64,000 nucleotides of DNA from Novosphingobium hassiacum (GTDB lineage Bacteria > Pseudomonadota > Alphaproteobacteria > Sphingomonadales > Sphingomonadaceae), in the NCBI RefSeq assembly GCF_014196055.1, contig NZ_JACICY010000001.1:820203-884202 (forward strand), in the 5' to 3' direction. Each line of letters begins with the position of its first letter. Positions within the stretch are counted from its first letter, which is position 1. Below are positions 27,742 to 37,122 of the stretch, in pieces. The notes beneath the pieces were generated by a model. The model searched no databases, was not told the DNA's origin, and was given only the letters and a program-made list of their open reading frames with translations. The position numbers and the translations under genes were made by a program.

Positions 27742-29196
27742 TCAAACCTGCGGCGGTGGAGCGCGAAAGCGGTAGCCAAGCTCACCTTCGAGCAGCCCGG
27801 CAAGGCGCACCAGGGTGCGATCTTCCATGAACGGGCCGATCAGTTGCAAGCCCAGCGGAAGCTCTCCAGCCCTGCGGGGCACAGGCACGACCGTGGCTGG
27901 CAGATCTGCAACGGTCGCCAAGCTCGGCCAGGACAATTGCGACAGATAGACATGGCTCTGCCCGTCAACCTGCCTGCGCCGGTGCAACTGCCCCCCGATA
28001 CCTTCGCCCGACAGGTCGTGTTCGAAAGCGGTCGTCGGGAAGACCGGGCAGACGATCGCGTCCCACGAGCAGAAGAAGCTCGCCCATGCCGCCTTGAGCG
28101 CCGAACGCTCATCGCGGAGCGCCTGCCATGACGGGCCGCTGCCGTTTGCGCATTGCTCTAGCACATCGGCGTACCACAGCGCATCGTGGCCCAGAGTTGC
28201 CCGTTCCGGCTCGTCGACACGGAAGGGCTGGCCGCCCAACACGATGGAAAACAGGCTCCTGATGTAGTTTTCCAGCGACATCATCGGATCGAAATCGGGA
28301 CGCGCGGTGGTCGAAACCGTGAGGCCTCTGGCCGATAGCGCCTTCGCCAGATCATCGATCGCCGCTTTCGTTTCGGCACTGGCGGCATAGGGCAGGTCGC
28401 CCGTCCACAGGGCGATGCGAAAATCGGACAGCCGTTCGTGACGGCTCGCCCGAACCTGTGGACCGGCGCGGGTCAGCGCATCTAGGCCGAGTTCGAGGTC
28501 TGCTGCGGTGCGGGCCATCGGGCCGGCCACCGAGAGTTCGGGCTCCACCTTCACGTCCGGCATCGGCGGGACATGGCCGAGCGTGGGGATCAGCCCGAAG
28601 CTGCCCTTGTGGCCGAACAATCCACACATGTGCGCGGGGATTCGGATCGAGCCGCCAATATCGCTGCCGAGTTCGAGCGGGGTGAGCCCGATGGCCAGCG
28701 CCGCCGCTGCCCCTCCCGACGATCCCCCGACCGTACGTGAGAGATCCCACGGGTTACGGGTGAGGCCGTAAATCGGGTTGGCAGTCTGATGGTCCGCCCC
28801 GCCAATCGGCACATTGGACTTGCCGAAGATCACGGCACCTTCGGCACGCAAGCGGGCGACTGGCTTGGAATCCTCGCTCGCGATGTTATCTGCGAGGAAT
28901 GGCAGGCCGACCGTGGTACGCAGGCCCTGGACGCCCCAGGTTTCTTTGACGGTCATGGGAAGGCCGCAGAGCAGGCCACGATATTCGCCTGCGCCCTTCG
29001 CATCGATGCGGCGGGCTGTGGCGCGGGCACGATCCAGATCGAGCGCGACGACGGCGTTTATGGACGCGTTGTGCTGTTCCACCCGGGCGAGGTGAAGATC
29101 GAGCAGTTCCTCGGCCCCGATCTCGCGCCGATGCAGCAAGGCAACGAGGTCGGTTGCGCTGGCGAGGCCCAGACCTGTGTCCAGAACGTCGGCCAT
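27742..29196 (-). CDS. Amidase-signature hydrolase
   Basis: 484 residues from ATG 29196. The catalytic triad is visible: Lys in LPMTVKETWG, cis-Ser and nucleophile Ser in the GGSSGGAAAALA and ELGSDIGGSIRIPA motifs. It hydrolyses a carboxylic amide or ester. Being sandwiched between two flavin monooxygenases, it probably opens an amide of a shared substrate, releasing an amino alcohol for the kinase. Its substrate is inferred only. Confidence 0.88.
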   Translation of the reverse strand: MADVLDTGLGLASATDLVALLHRREIGAEELLDLHLARVEQHNASINAVVALDLDRARATARRIDAKGAGEYRGLLCGLPMTVKETWGVQGLRTTVGLPFLADNIASEDSKPVARLRAEGAVIFGKSNVPIGGADHQTANPIYGLTRNPWDLSRTVGGSSGGAAAALAIGLTPLELGSDIGGSIRIPAHMCGLFGHKGSFGLIPTLGHVPPMPDVKVEPELSVAGPMARTAADLELGLDALTRAGPQVRASRHERLSDFRIALWTGDLPYAASAETKAAIDDLAKALSARGLTVSTTARPDFDPMMSLENYIRSLFSIVLGGQPFRVDEPERATLGHDALWYADVLEQCANGSGPSWQALRDERSALKAAWASFFCSWDAIVCPVFPTTAFEHDLSGEGIGGQLHRRRQVDGQSHVYLSQLSWPSLATVADLPATVVPVPRRAGELPLGLQLIGPFMEDRTLVRLAGLLEGELGYRFRAPPPQV

Positions 29197-29197
29197 A

Positions 29198-30433
29198 TCA
29201 GGATGCCACCGCGAATGCCGTGCGACCGACAGCGTGGGCGGCATCTTCAAGCTGGAGCACGGCGTGGGTGCGCAGGACGTTGAAGTTGCGCAAGATCCGC
29301 GTCAACGGATGGCCTTCGCGCGCTGCGGTGGACGTGCCGCCTGCATGGAACACGATCTGGAATGCTTCCCAGCCCAGTTGGACCGACTGCACCGCGATGG
29401 AGCGGAGACGCAATGCACGCATCTGATCGAACGGCACGCCGCGCGTCTTCCATTCGCGCGCGTATTCCATGAATTCGTGCCCGGCCTGGACCAGAGCAGC
29501 CTCTGCCGTGGATACAAGGCGGAAAGCCGTGCCGTAGTTGCGCTGGTGGATCGGGTCGCTGCCCTTTTCCTGATAGGGCGGATAGGCGGACTTTTTGGTG
29601 CGCAGGATGTCCTCGTAGTGATCAAGCGCAGCCCTTGCCGTGCCTACGGCCACACAAGCCGTCTGACTGATCAGGAACGGCGAGATCGATGCCGAATACA
29701 TCGGGTTGTCATTGGTGGTGCAACCGAGATCGAGCGGTTCGGCCCCGCGCATCATTCCGTGGCAACGCATCACGCGGTGTTCGGGCACGAAGAGATCGTT
29801 GACGACAACCCGCTTCGATCCGGTGCCGCGCATACCGATCACGTTCCAGTCGTCGACGATCTCGAAATCCCTGCGGTCGATCAGGATCTGCGCCGGTTGT
29901 GGTCCCTCTGCCGTGTCGATCATGACCAGTGGCATGAAGTGGGTCGAAATGTCGCAACCTGACCCGTTCTGCCAAGCAGCGGTAATTCGATAACCGCCTT
30001 CGACCGGCACGGCCCTGCCCGGAGGCGCGAACGAGCCGGAGGCGCGAAACTCGCCGGTGGTGCCATAGGCTTCTGCCTGCGCCATCTCCGGGAAGCGCGC
30101 GAGAACCATTGGCTGCCCCGAAACCAGCGCCATAACCCAGCCAACATCGGTGCTGCCGCGCGCCAGCTCCATCATCACCTTGTAAAAGGTGGGCACATCG
30201 AATTCGAGACCACCGAAGTTGCGCGGCTGCACGATGCGAAAAAAGCCCGCGTCATCCAGTTCCTCCAGCAGGTCCTGCGGAAGACGGCCCTGGCGCTCGG
30301 CCTCGGCCTCCATTGCGCGCAGGCGAGGACGCAGCGCGCGGGCCTGTTCGAGCAGGGCCTGCGGGGTAAGGGAAGCAAAGGCGGCCTGCAGAGGCGCGGC
30401 CTGACGATCTGGGGAGGGGACAACGGACGCCAT
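29198..30433 (-). CDS. Flavin-dependent monooxygenase, acyl-CoA-dehydrogenase fold (copy 1)
   Basis: 411 residues, promoter-proximal gene of the operon, with GGGAG seven bases before ATG 30433. Same HsaA/HpaB-like architecture as its neighbour: AGFFRIVQPRNFGGLEFD, VIGMRGTGSKRVVVNDLFVPEHRV, and a C-terminal LRTHAVLQLEDAAHA. The two copies share most motifs but differ enough to suggest different substrates or sequential steps. The stop precedes the amidase ATG by one base. Confidence 0.82.
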   Translation of the reverse strand: MASVVPSPDRQAAPLQAAFASLTPQALLEQARALRPRLRAMEAEAERQGRLPQDLLEELDDAGFFRIVQPRNFGGLEFDVPTFYKVMMELARGSTDVGWVMALVSGQPMVLARFPEMAQAEAYGTTGEFRASGSFAPPGRAVPVEGGYRITAAWQNGSGCDISTHFMPLVMIDTAEGPQPAQILIDRRDFEIVDDWNVIGMRGTGSKRVVVNDLFVPEHRVMRCHGMMRGAEPLDLGCTTNDNPMYSASISPFLISQTACVAVGTARAALDHYEDILRTKKSAYPPYQEKGSDPIHQRNYGTAFRLVSTAEAALVQAGHEFMEYAREWKTRGVPFDQMRALRLRSIAVQSVQLGWEAFQIVFHAGGTSTAAREGHPLTRILRNFNVLRTHAVLQLEDAAHAVGRTAFAVAS

Positions 30434-30466
30434 AAAATTTCTCCCGCCAGCGCGCGTTAGCGGCGC

Positions 30467-30481
30467 GTTATCACTGGTAAC
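30467..30481. promoter_or_regulatory. tetO-like operator, copy 1 (imperfect)
   Basis: GTTATCACTGGTAAC, an imperfect 15-bp palindrome, centre 24 bp from the second copy. Between the -10 element and the first gene of the catabolic operon. Candidate binding site for the TetR-type repressor encoded at the far end of the same operon. Confidence 0.6.
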
Positions 30482-30489
30482 GAATCATG

Positions 30490-30518
30490 TGTTATCAGTG
30501 ATAACTAACTTCGGTCAA
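30490..30518 (-). promoter_or_regulatory. Sigma70-type promoter of the catabolic operon
   Basis: On the minus strand, TTGACC (30513-30518) and ATAACA (30490-30495) are separated by 17 bp. The expected transcription start is near 30483, about 50 bases from the first start codon. The -10 is inside operator copy 2. Confidence 0.5.
30491..30505. promoter_or_regulatory. tetO-like operator, copy 2 (near-perfect)
   Basis: GTTATCAGTGATAAC: 7-bp arms, single central base. Its 11-bp core TATCAGTGATA equals that of the Tn10 tetO2 operator. It covers the spacer and -10 of the minus-strand promoter, which is the classic position for repression. Confidence 0.7.
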
Positions 30519-30725
30519 GCGGGCATGTCAGCGTGCGGTCATGACCCGGACCAAATCGCCTTACGGTGCGATCAGCAACCTGCGCGGGGGTAAAGGCCGT
30601 CTATGAACAGAGCCGATGCCGTATCGCAAAGGCGTCCCACTGTGCTCGAGCTGTTCTAATTTCCTGTCAGAACGTCCCGACTGAGCATCGATACTGCGAT
30701 CAAAAGAACTCACCCACTTGACGAA

Positions 30726-30758
30726 GTGAACGTTATCATTCAAATGAACGTTATCAAT
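30726..30758 (+). promoter_or_regulatory. LacI-type operator repeats before the glucan receptor
   Basis: TGAACGTTATCA occurs at 30727-30738 and again at 30745-30756, an 18-bp period. Each has the central AACGTT typical of LacI-family sites. The 15-mer GTGAACGTTATCATT (30726-30740) recurs inverted before the GH3 gene at 41880-41894, so the two promoters probably share a regulator, presumably the locus LacI protein. Confidence 0.6.
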
Positions 30759-30796
30759 GCGTCGGCTTGAGTCGGCTCGCAGCAGGGGAGTGATCG

Positions 30797-33742
30797 ATGA
30801 AGGCTTTTACAGCGCGCGTGCGCTTTATCAGCGCCGCCAGCGTTTCAGCACTAGCAATGCTGGCCAGCGCTCAGCCAGTTTTCGCGCAAACGGTCGAGGA
30901 AGCTCCCGCCGACGATGGCGACGCAATCGTCGTCACCGGCATACGCGCCAGCCTCAAGCAATCGCTTGATATCAAGCGTGCCGGCCAAGGAGTCGTCGAC
31001 GCTATCTCGGCAGAAGATATCGGCAAATTCCCCGATACAAACCTTGCTGAATCGCTTCAGCGCATCACCGGCGTCTCGATCGATCGTAATAGCGGCGAAG
31101 GTTCGACCGTCACCGTTCGCGGGTTCGGTCCCGATTTCAATCTGGTGGTCCTCAACGGACGCCAGATGCCAACTTCATCGCTTGGCGGCAGCAGCGGTGC
31201 GCCTGCTTCGCGCAGCTTCGATTTCGGCAACCTGGCATCGGAAGGCATTTCCGGCGTCGAAGTCTACAAGTCGGGACGGGCAACTCTGGCATCGGGCGGC
31301 ATCGGCTCGGTCATCAATATCAAGACCGCACGTCCGCTCGATCGCAGCGGTTTTCAGGGAAGCATCGGCGCCAAGGCCGTTTACGATACCTCGCGCTTCG
31401 ACAGCAAACCGATCACGCCGGAAGTTTCGGGCATCGTCAGCGACACTTTTGCCGATGGACGCATCGGCATCCTGCTCAGCGGTTCGTACCAGTTGCGCAA
31501 AGGCAGTCAGGCGCAGTTCAATGCCGGCTGGCGCGAAGGCTATCTGGGCAATGAAAACAACTGGGGTTCGCTCGCGATGGAGGGAAGCCCGGGCTTTGCC
31601 AACATCACCAACCGTCCCGGCCCGACCGACACCTATCAGGTGACCCAGAACGCCGGGTACGATTTCACCTCGTTCAAGCGTGAGCGCATCAACGGCCAGG
31701 CCGTATTGCAGTTCAAGCCGACCGACACGCTCGTCGCGACGGTGGACTACACTTATTCATCGAACAAGATCGACGCGCGCACCAACAGCATCGGCGTCTG
31801 GTTCAATCACGGCGATACCAGCAGCAGTTGGACCGACGGACCGGCGGCTGGCCCGAATTTCTATGCTGAACGCTTCGGCCCCGGCAAGGATCTTGCGATC
31901 ACCGGCGCGGTGGCCGCAAACCGTTCGGAAAACAATTCCATCGGCGGGAATGTGAAGTGGGATGGCCCGGGTGGGTTGCGTCTCGAACTGGACGGACATC
32001 ACTCCACTGCCGAAAGCAAGCCGACATCGCCTTACGGTAGCGGCATTGCCGTGGGCGCCGCCATCTTCGGCGTGCAATCGCAGAAGATCGATTTTACCAG
32101 CGACATTCCGGTGATCTCGGTGACCATGTTCCCCGGCTCCGAAATCAACGCCGCCAATATCCGTCCGGCAGGCAACGCATTCCGCAACGCCTACATGCGC
32201 GATGAAATCAACGAAGTGTCGCTGAGGGGCGGATATGATTTCGACTCCTCGATCATCGACAGCCTCGATTTCGGCGTCACTTATACCGACAACAAGGTTA
32301 GCTCCGCTTTCGGCGTTATCCAGAACGACACCTGGGGCGGCACGCTGTCCAGCGCCGATACGCCGGACAGTCTGTTCGGCATTCGCAATCTGCCAGAAGA
32401 CCTGAAAGGGTTGAACGGTTCGAACGATCCGGCGATCATCCCGAACTACTTCCAGGTGGATACCGTCGGCCTGATCAACCTGCTCGACAGCCGTCTGGGC
32501 ATCTGCGGATCGGCGCAAACGGCCGGAACTTGCCTTGCCAAGTATACCGCCGACCGCACCGTCCACGAAAAGACCTGGGCACCGTACATCCAGTCCGCCC
32601 ACAAGTTCGATCTAGGCGAAGACGTGGCGAACCTGCGTCTTGGCTTGCGCTATGAGCGCACGACGATCGATTCATCCGCGCTCGTTCCCATCCCTACCGG
32701 TACGGTCTGGACCGGCGGCAACGAGACCGCGATCATCTATGGCACTACGCAAGCCGCTGCCTCGCTGAATGGCCGTTATGAAAACTGGCTGCCAGCGATC
32801 GATTTCGACATGTCGCCGATACGCAACGTGAAGCTGCGCGCGTCGTACAGCCACACGATCACGCGTCCAGATTACGCCAGCTTGCAAGGCGGAACCACGC
32901 TTGATTCACCCATCCGCATCGGTGGCAGCACGGGCGCCAGCGGCAACCCGGGTCTGCTGCCCTACAAATCGAAGAACATCGATCTGTCGGCTGAATGGTA
33001 CTATGGCCCGACCAGCTACATCTCTGTCGGTTACTTCCACAAGAATGTAGGCAACTTCATCAGCCAGACGCAGGTCAATACCCCGGCCTTTGCGCTGACC
33101 AACGCTGCTGCCGGTCCCGATGCCGCAGCTGCACGTGCGGCGCTCGGCGCGAATGCTACTCCGGCGCAGCTCGTGGCCTTTATTGCGGCGCGCAACCCCT
33201 CGTCGTTCAATTCTGCCCTGAATGGCATCAATGGCCAATCGACGGATCCGCTGGTGAATTTCATCATCACCCGCCCGACCAACAGTGATCAGAAGGCCAA
33301 GCTATCTGGCTGGGAGTTTGCTATCCAGCACAACTTCTGGGAAACCGGCTTCGGCACGATCCTGAACTACACGATCGTGAACAGCGATACGCAGTTCGAC
33401 AACACGCTGCGCTACACCGTGCCGCAGTTCGCCGTGCAGGGCGTAAGCGATAGCGCCAACGCCGTTCTCTATTATGACAAGAACGGCTTGCAGGGACGTG
33501 TTGCCTATAACTGGCGCGGTTCGTTCCTGAGTGGCTACGGTTTCGACCCATTTTACACCAATGCCTATGGCCAGTTCGATGTCAGCGCGAGCTATGAGTT
33601 CACGAACGGCGTGACCGTATTTGTCGAGGGCATCAACGTGACGAACGCTGATCGCAAGGGGCACATGCGCAACGATCAGACCGTGTTCTTCGCTGCGCCC
33701 GGCTATGCTCGTTATGCAGCCGGAGCGCGCTTCAAGTTCTGA
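30797..33742 (+). CDS. TonB-dependent receptor, carbohydrate type
   Basis: 981 residues, start ATG after GGGGAG. Signal peptide ending FAQ, TonB-box-like DAIVVTGIRASLKQSLDIK, then DAISAEDIGKFPDTNLAESLQ and ITGVSIDRNSGEGSTVTVRG. These plug features are those of the MalA-like receptors that Caulobacter and sphingomonads use for oligosaccharides. It ends in FKF. It heads the glucan locus and is followed by a strong hairpin that may reduce read-through into the halogenase genes. Predicted ligand: beta-glucan oligosaccharides. Confidence 0.88.
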   Translation: MKAFTARVRFISAASVSALAMLASAQPVFAQTVEEAPADDGDAIVVTGIRASLKQSLDIKRAGQGVVDAISAEDIGKFPDTNLAESLQRITGVSIDRNSGEGSTVTVRGFGPDFNLVVLNGRQMPTSSLGGSSGAPASRSFDFGNLASEGISGVEVYKSGRATLASGGIGSVINIKTARPLDRSGFQGSIGAKAVYDTSRFDSKPITPEVSGIVSDTFADGRIGILLSGSYQLRKGSQAQFNAGWREGYLGNENNWGSLAMEGSPGFANITNRPGPTDTYQVTQNAGYDFTSFKRERINGQAVLQFKPTDTLVATVDYTYSSNKIDARTNSIGVWFNHGDTSSSWTDGPAAGPNFYAERFGPGKDLAITGAVAANRSENNSIGGNVKWDGPGGLRLELDGHHSTAESKPTSPYGSGIAVGAAIFGVQSQKIDFTSDIPVISVTMFPGSEINAANIRPAGNAFRNAYMRDEINEVSLRGGYDFDSSIIDSLDFGVTYTDNKVSSAFGVIQNDTWGGTLSSADTPDSLFGIRNLPEDLKGLNGSNDPAIIPNYFQVDTVGLINLLDSRLGICGSAQTAGTCLAKYTADRTVHEKTWAPYIQSAHKFDLGEDVANLRLGLRYERTTIDSSALVPIPTGTVWTGGNETAIIYGTTQAAASLNGRYENWLPAIDFDMSPIRNVKLRASYSHTITRPDYASLQGGTTLDSPIRIGGSTGASGNPGLLPYKSKNIDLSAEWYYGPTSYISVGYFHKNVGNFISQTQVNTPAFALTNAAAGPDAAAARAALGANATPAQLVAFIAARNPSSFNSALNGINGQSTDPLVNFIITRPTNSDQKAKLSGWEFAIQHNFWETGFGTILNYTIVNSDTQFDNTLRYTVPQFAVQGVSDSANAVLYYDKNGLQGRVAYNWRGSFLSGYGFDPFYTNAYGQFDVSASYEFTNGVTVFVEGINVTNADRKGHMRNDQTVFFAAPGYARYAAGARFKF

Positions 33743-33770
33743 TTGCGAGGTAAACCCTGAGGGTCGCATG

Positions 33771-33807
33771 AACAGGAGCCGAACCGCATCGCAGTGCGGC
33801 TCCTGTT
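33771..33807 (+). terminator. Hairpin after the glucan receptor gene
   Basis: AACAGGAGCCG (33771-33781) pairs perfectly with CGGCTCCTGTT (33797-33807); the loop can form an inner CCGCA/TGCGG pair instead. It is followed by CCTTTC rather than a T-run, so it may be a partial terminator or an RNA-stabilising end that makes receptor mRNA more abundant than the distal genes. Confidence 0.6.
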
Positions 33808-33860
33808 CCTTTCAATCCCCGCATATTGCAGCGGACAGATGTGCGCTATGATGACCCAAC

Positions 33861-35396
33861 ATGAACGCTGAAATCCAACGTGTCGTCATTGTGGGCGGGG
33901 GCACCGCCGGGTGGCTTTCGGCGTGCATGCTGGCGGCCAGACACCCGGAGCTTTCGATCACGCTCGTCGAAGCACCCGACATTCCGACCATCGGCGTGGG
34001 CGAAGGCACGTGGCCGACGATGCGCAGCACGCTTGCATCCATCGGTATCGACGAGGCCGAGTTCCTCGCCTGCTGTGACGCGTCGTACAAGCAGGGTTCA
34101 CGCTTTGACGGCTGGGTAACCGGTCAGACTGGCGACAGCTACCTGCATCCTTTCACCCCGCCACCACCATGCGCGACGGATGCTCTGGTCGCCGCCTGGG
34201 CGACCCGCAACGAAGCGAGCTCCCTGTCCTACGCCGCTGCCATGACCGCGCAAGCTGCCGTAGTGGCGCGCGATCTGGGTCCGCGTCAGGCCGCCATGCC
34301 CGGCTACGCCGGTGCGCTCAATTATGCCTACCATCTCGATGCAGGCAAATTTGCCGCTTTGCTGATGGCCCACGCGACCGGACGGCTTGGCGTTGCGCAC
34401 GTTGCCACGCGCGTCATCGATGTCGTCAAGACCGCCGATGGTCATCTCTCCGCGCTGATCACCGACGATCACGGCGCAATACCCGGCGATCTGTTCATCG
34501 ACTGCAGCGGGCTTGCTGCCATGCTCATCGGCAAGCATTGCGGCTCCGGATGGGTGGACCGCAGCGACGCGCTGTTCAACGATACCGCACTGGCAGTTCA
34601 GGTCCCGGTTCGGCCCGGCAGCGCCATCGCCTCTGCCACGATCGCCACGGCGCATGACGCTGGCTGGATCTGGGATATCGGCCTTCCCATGCGGCGCGGC
34701 ATCGGCTGCATCTATGCCTCGCGCTTCATGGGCGAGGACGCGGCGCGCAAGGTGCTGATCGACTATGTCGCCCGCAACGTGCCCGGCGCCGATCCGGCGG
34801 CGCTCAACCCGCGCAAGATCGCCTTCCCGACCGGCCACCGTGAGCATTTCTGGCGCGGTAACTGCTTGGCGGTGGGACTGTCTGCCGGTTTCATCGAACC
34901 GCTCGAAGCTTCGGCCATCGTCATGATCGAGCTTTCGCTGCAGGCGCTGTGCGACAACTTCCCCAAGAGCCGCGCCAGCCTGCCGATCCATGCCGAACGT
35001 TTCAACGCCCTGTTCCGCTATCGCTGGGACCGGATCGTCGAGTTTCTGAAGCTGCACTACTTGCCCAGCCAACGCACGGAGCCCTATTGGCTCGCGCAGC
35101 GCGATCCCACACATGTGCCGCCGCGTCTGGCCGCGCTGATGGCACTCTGGCGCGATCAACCGCCTTCGCAGTGGGACTTTCCGCAGGCCCACGAGATTTT
35201 CCCAGCCGAGAGCCATGCCTATGTGCTCTACGGAATGGGCTTTTCACCTCCGCCTTTTGCAGGGGACGACACCGACGCACAGGCGCGGCTCAACGAGGTC
35301 ACGCATCGTTCGCGCGCGTTGGCCGCTGCCCTGCCGACGAACCGCACCTTATTGCAGCAAGCCTGTGCCGAACCCGCTTTGGAAAGTCAGTCATGA
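33861..35396 (+). CDS. Flavin-dependent tryptophan halogenase family protein, copy A
   Basis: 511 residues. FAD-binding [14 protein letters not shown] at the N-terminus, [11 protein letters not shown], a Lys at residue 77 (ASYKQGSRF) at the place of the catalytic Lys of PrnA, and [11 protein letters not shown] with the conserved Glu. The WxWxIP fingerprint is altered to WIWDIG (residues 269-274), with Gly instead of Pro. The usual role is halogenation of indole or other aromatics by HOX; the substrate here is unknown. It overlaps sapC by 4 nt. Confidence 0.85.
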   Translation: MNAEIQRVVIVGGGTAGWLSACMLAARHPELSITLVEAPDIPTIGVGEGTWPTMRSTLASIGIDEAEFLACCDASYKQGSRFDGWVTGQTGDSYLHPFTPPPPCATDALVAAWATRNEASSLSYAAAMTAQAAVVARDLGPRQAAMPGYAGALNYAYHLDAGKFAALLMAHATGRLGVAHVATRVIDVVKTADGHLSALITDDHGAIPGDLFIDCSGLAAMLIGKHCGSGWVDRSDALFNDTALAVQVPVRPGSAIASATIATAHDAGWIWDIGLPMRRGIGCIYASRFMGEDAARKVLIDYVARNVPGADPAALNPRKIAFPTGHREHFWRGNCLAVGLSAGFIEPLEASAIVMIELSLQALCDNFPKSRASLPIHAERFNALFRYRWDRIVEFLKLHYLPSQRTEPYWLAQRDPTHVPPRLAALMALWRDQPPSQWDFPQAHEIFPAESHAYVLYGMGFSPPPFAGDDTDAQARLNEVTHRSRALAAALPTNRTLLQQACAEPALESQS

Positions 35397-36115
35397 GCCA
35401 GCATGTCATCGTCGATTCCGTGACGCACCGCGATCTGCGCGTGCTCGATACCGCGTCCGCCGCGCTGGGTGACAATGTCATGGCCGCTCTTGCAACACCG
35501 CACGAATTCAGGGCGCTACAAGCCTGTTATCCCATCGTGTTCCGTCGCGATCTGGCCAGTGGTCAGGTTTCGGCCCTCGCCCTGTTCGGGTTCGAGAACG
35601 GTGAAAATCTCTACCTTGAAGGCGACCACTGGGATGCGCCTTGCAAACCGCTTGCGCACGCGGTGCAACCGTTTCTGATCGGGCGCGCAGAAGGCGCGGA
35701 CGATCAGGGCCAAGTGCACATAGATCTCGATCATCCCCGCGTGACACACGCCGGTAATGCAGGCGTTCGCCTGTTCGACGAGGACGGACGGGCAAGTCCA
35801 CTGCTCGAAAATGCTGCGCAGATGCTGGGCGATCTGGATGCAGCATATCGGGCAAGCGGTGCGTTCTTTGCAGCGATCGAGCGTTACGACCTGCTCGAAC
35901 CATTTACGCTCGAAGTGCCGCTGATCGATGGTTCCAAGCACACGCTTGTGGGCTTTCTGGCTATCAACGAAGACAAGGCTCGCGCGCTCGATAGTGCCGC
36001 CTTGGGCGATCTCCACCGCGATGGGCACCTGATGCCGCTGTTCATGGCGCTGGCATCGGTCAGCCAGTTCGGCGGGCTGGTTGCGCGCCGCAATGCGCGG
36101 ATCTCGGGCGCGTGA
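35393..36115 (+). CDS. SapC family protein
   Basis: 240 residues from ATG 35393. The SapC-like (PF07277) fold is seen in [29 protein letters not shown], a long middle region with QPFLIGRA, and a C-terminal [15 protein letters not shown]. No catalytic residues are known for the family; members occur beside TonB receptors and halogenases in Caulobacterales, Xanthomonadales and sphingomonads. It is joined to both neighbours by 4-nt overlaps, which implies a shared function. Confidence 0.82.
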   Translation: MSQHVIVDSVTHRDLRVLDTASAALGDNVMAALATPHEFRALQACYPIVFRRDLASGQVSALALFGFENGENLYLEGDHWDAPCKPLAHAVQPFLIGRAEGADDQGQVHIDLDHPRVTHAGNAGVRLFDEDGRASPLLENAAQMLGDLDAAYRASGAFFAAIERYDLLEPFTLEVPLIDGSKHTLVGFLAINEDKARALDSAALGDLHRDGHLMPLFMALASVSQFGGLVARRNARISGA

Positions 36116-37122
36116 GCCAGAGCCTGCCGCCTGTAGCTGAACTGGCGGCATTGGACGCAGCCGGGCTCGACGCGGCAATTGCTGGCGCCGACCGACCGTT
36201 CGTGGCGCGCGGGCTGGTGGCTGATTGGCCGCTGGTGCAGGCCGCTCAACGATCTGCGCGCGATGCGAGGGCACATCTGCTGGCCCATGCCCGCGACCGA
36301 GATTTCGCGGTGTCGATGGGTAGTCCGCAGTCGGGCGGACGCCTGTTTTACGATGCCGACATGCAGATGAATTTCCGCATGGGTCATGGCCGGCTCGACA
36401 AGATCTTCGCTGGTTTCGATGCCGCGGAAAATCGTGCAGAGGTCCCGACCGTGTACCTCGCCTCGATCGACATCGAGCAGTTCTTCGATGGCTTGAGCAG
36501 TGCCAATCCCATACCCCTTTCGGCGCGCGATGCAATTGCCAGCATCTGGATCGGCACCCCGACACGGATTGCCGCACACAACGATTTCCCCGACAATCTG
36601 GCCTGCTGCGCAGTGGGCAAGCGCCGCTTTACGCTGTTTCCGCCCGATCAGTTTCGCAATCTCTATCTTGGCCCGATCGACAATACCCCGGCCGGTCGCG
36701 CGGTCAGTATGGTGGATCTGGCAGCGCCAGACCTTGCCGCCTATCCCCGCTTTGCCCAGGCGCTATCAACTGCACTGGTCGCGGATCTGGAGCCCGGAGA
36801 TGCGCTCTACATCCCCTCGCTGTGGTATCACCATGTCGAGGCTAGCGCGCCGTTCAACGTGCTGGTCAATTACTGGTGGCGCGATAGCCCACGCTTTCTG
36901 GGCCAGCCGCAGAATGCGCTGAACCACGCCATTCTGGCGATCCGCGATCTGCCCGAAGAGCAGCGCGAAATCTGGCGCGCGATGTTCGAACACTATGTCT
37001 TTTCAGGCGGCGCCGAGGCCGCTGAGCACATTCCCGACGCTGCACAGGGTGTGCTGGCGCCGTTTGACGCGCAAAGCGCCGGGCGTATGCACGCGTTCCT
37101 GCTGCGCAGTTTCAGCCAATGA
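36112..37122 (+). CDS. Cupin-8 / JmjC-like Fe(II)-2-oxoglutarate oxygenase
   Basis: 336 residues, GTG start overlapping the sapC stop. The HxD of the iron site is in IAAHNDFPDNLAC and the distal His in PSLWYHHVEAS, within the double-stranded beta-helix of FIH-like hydroxylases; the RFTLFPPDQ strand is also typical. Relatives hydroxylate amino-acid side chains or peptides. Located between sapC and the second halogenase, it may modify the same molecule as the halogenases. Confidence 0.82.
   Translation: MSQSLPPVAELAALDAAGLDAAIAGADRPFVARGLVADWPLVQAAQRSARDARAHLLAHARDRDFAVSMGSPQSGGRLFYDADMQMNFRMGHGRLDKIFAGFDAAENRAEVPTVYLASIDIEQFFDGLSSANPIPLSARDAIASIWIGTPTRIAAHNDFPDNLACCAVGKRRFTLFPPDQFRNLYLGPIDNTPAGRAVSMVDLAAPDLAAYPRFAQALSTALVADLEPGDALYIPSLWYHHVEASAPFNVLVNYWWRDSPRFLGQPQNALNHAILAIRDLPEEQREIWRAMFEHYVFSGGAEAAEHIPDAAQGVLAPFDAQSAGRMHAFLLRSFSQ

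Larger units (their letters stand above)
30434..30796. other. Intergenic control region between two operons
   Basis: Holds the divergent promoters of the catabolic operon (minus) and the glucan TonB receptor (plus). The left part carries two tetO-like palindromes and a -35/-10 pair on the minus strand; the right part carries two direct repeats of TGAACGTTATCA. I see no convincing gene in it; a 60-codon minus ORF there has no recognisable content. Confidence 0.8.
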
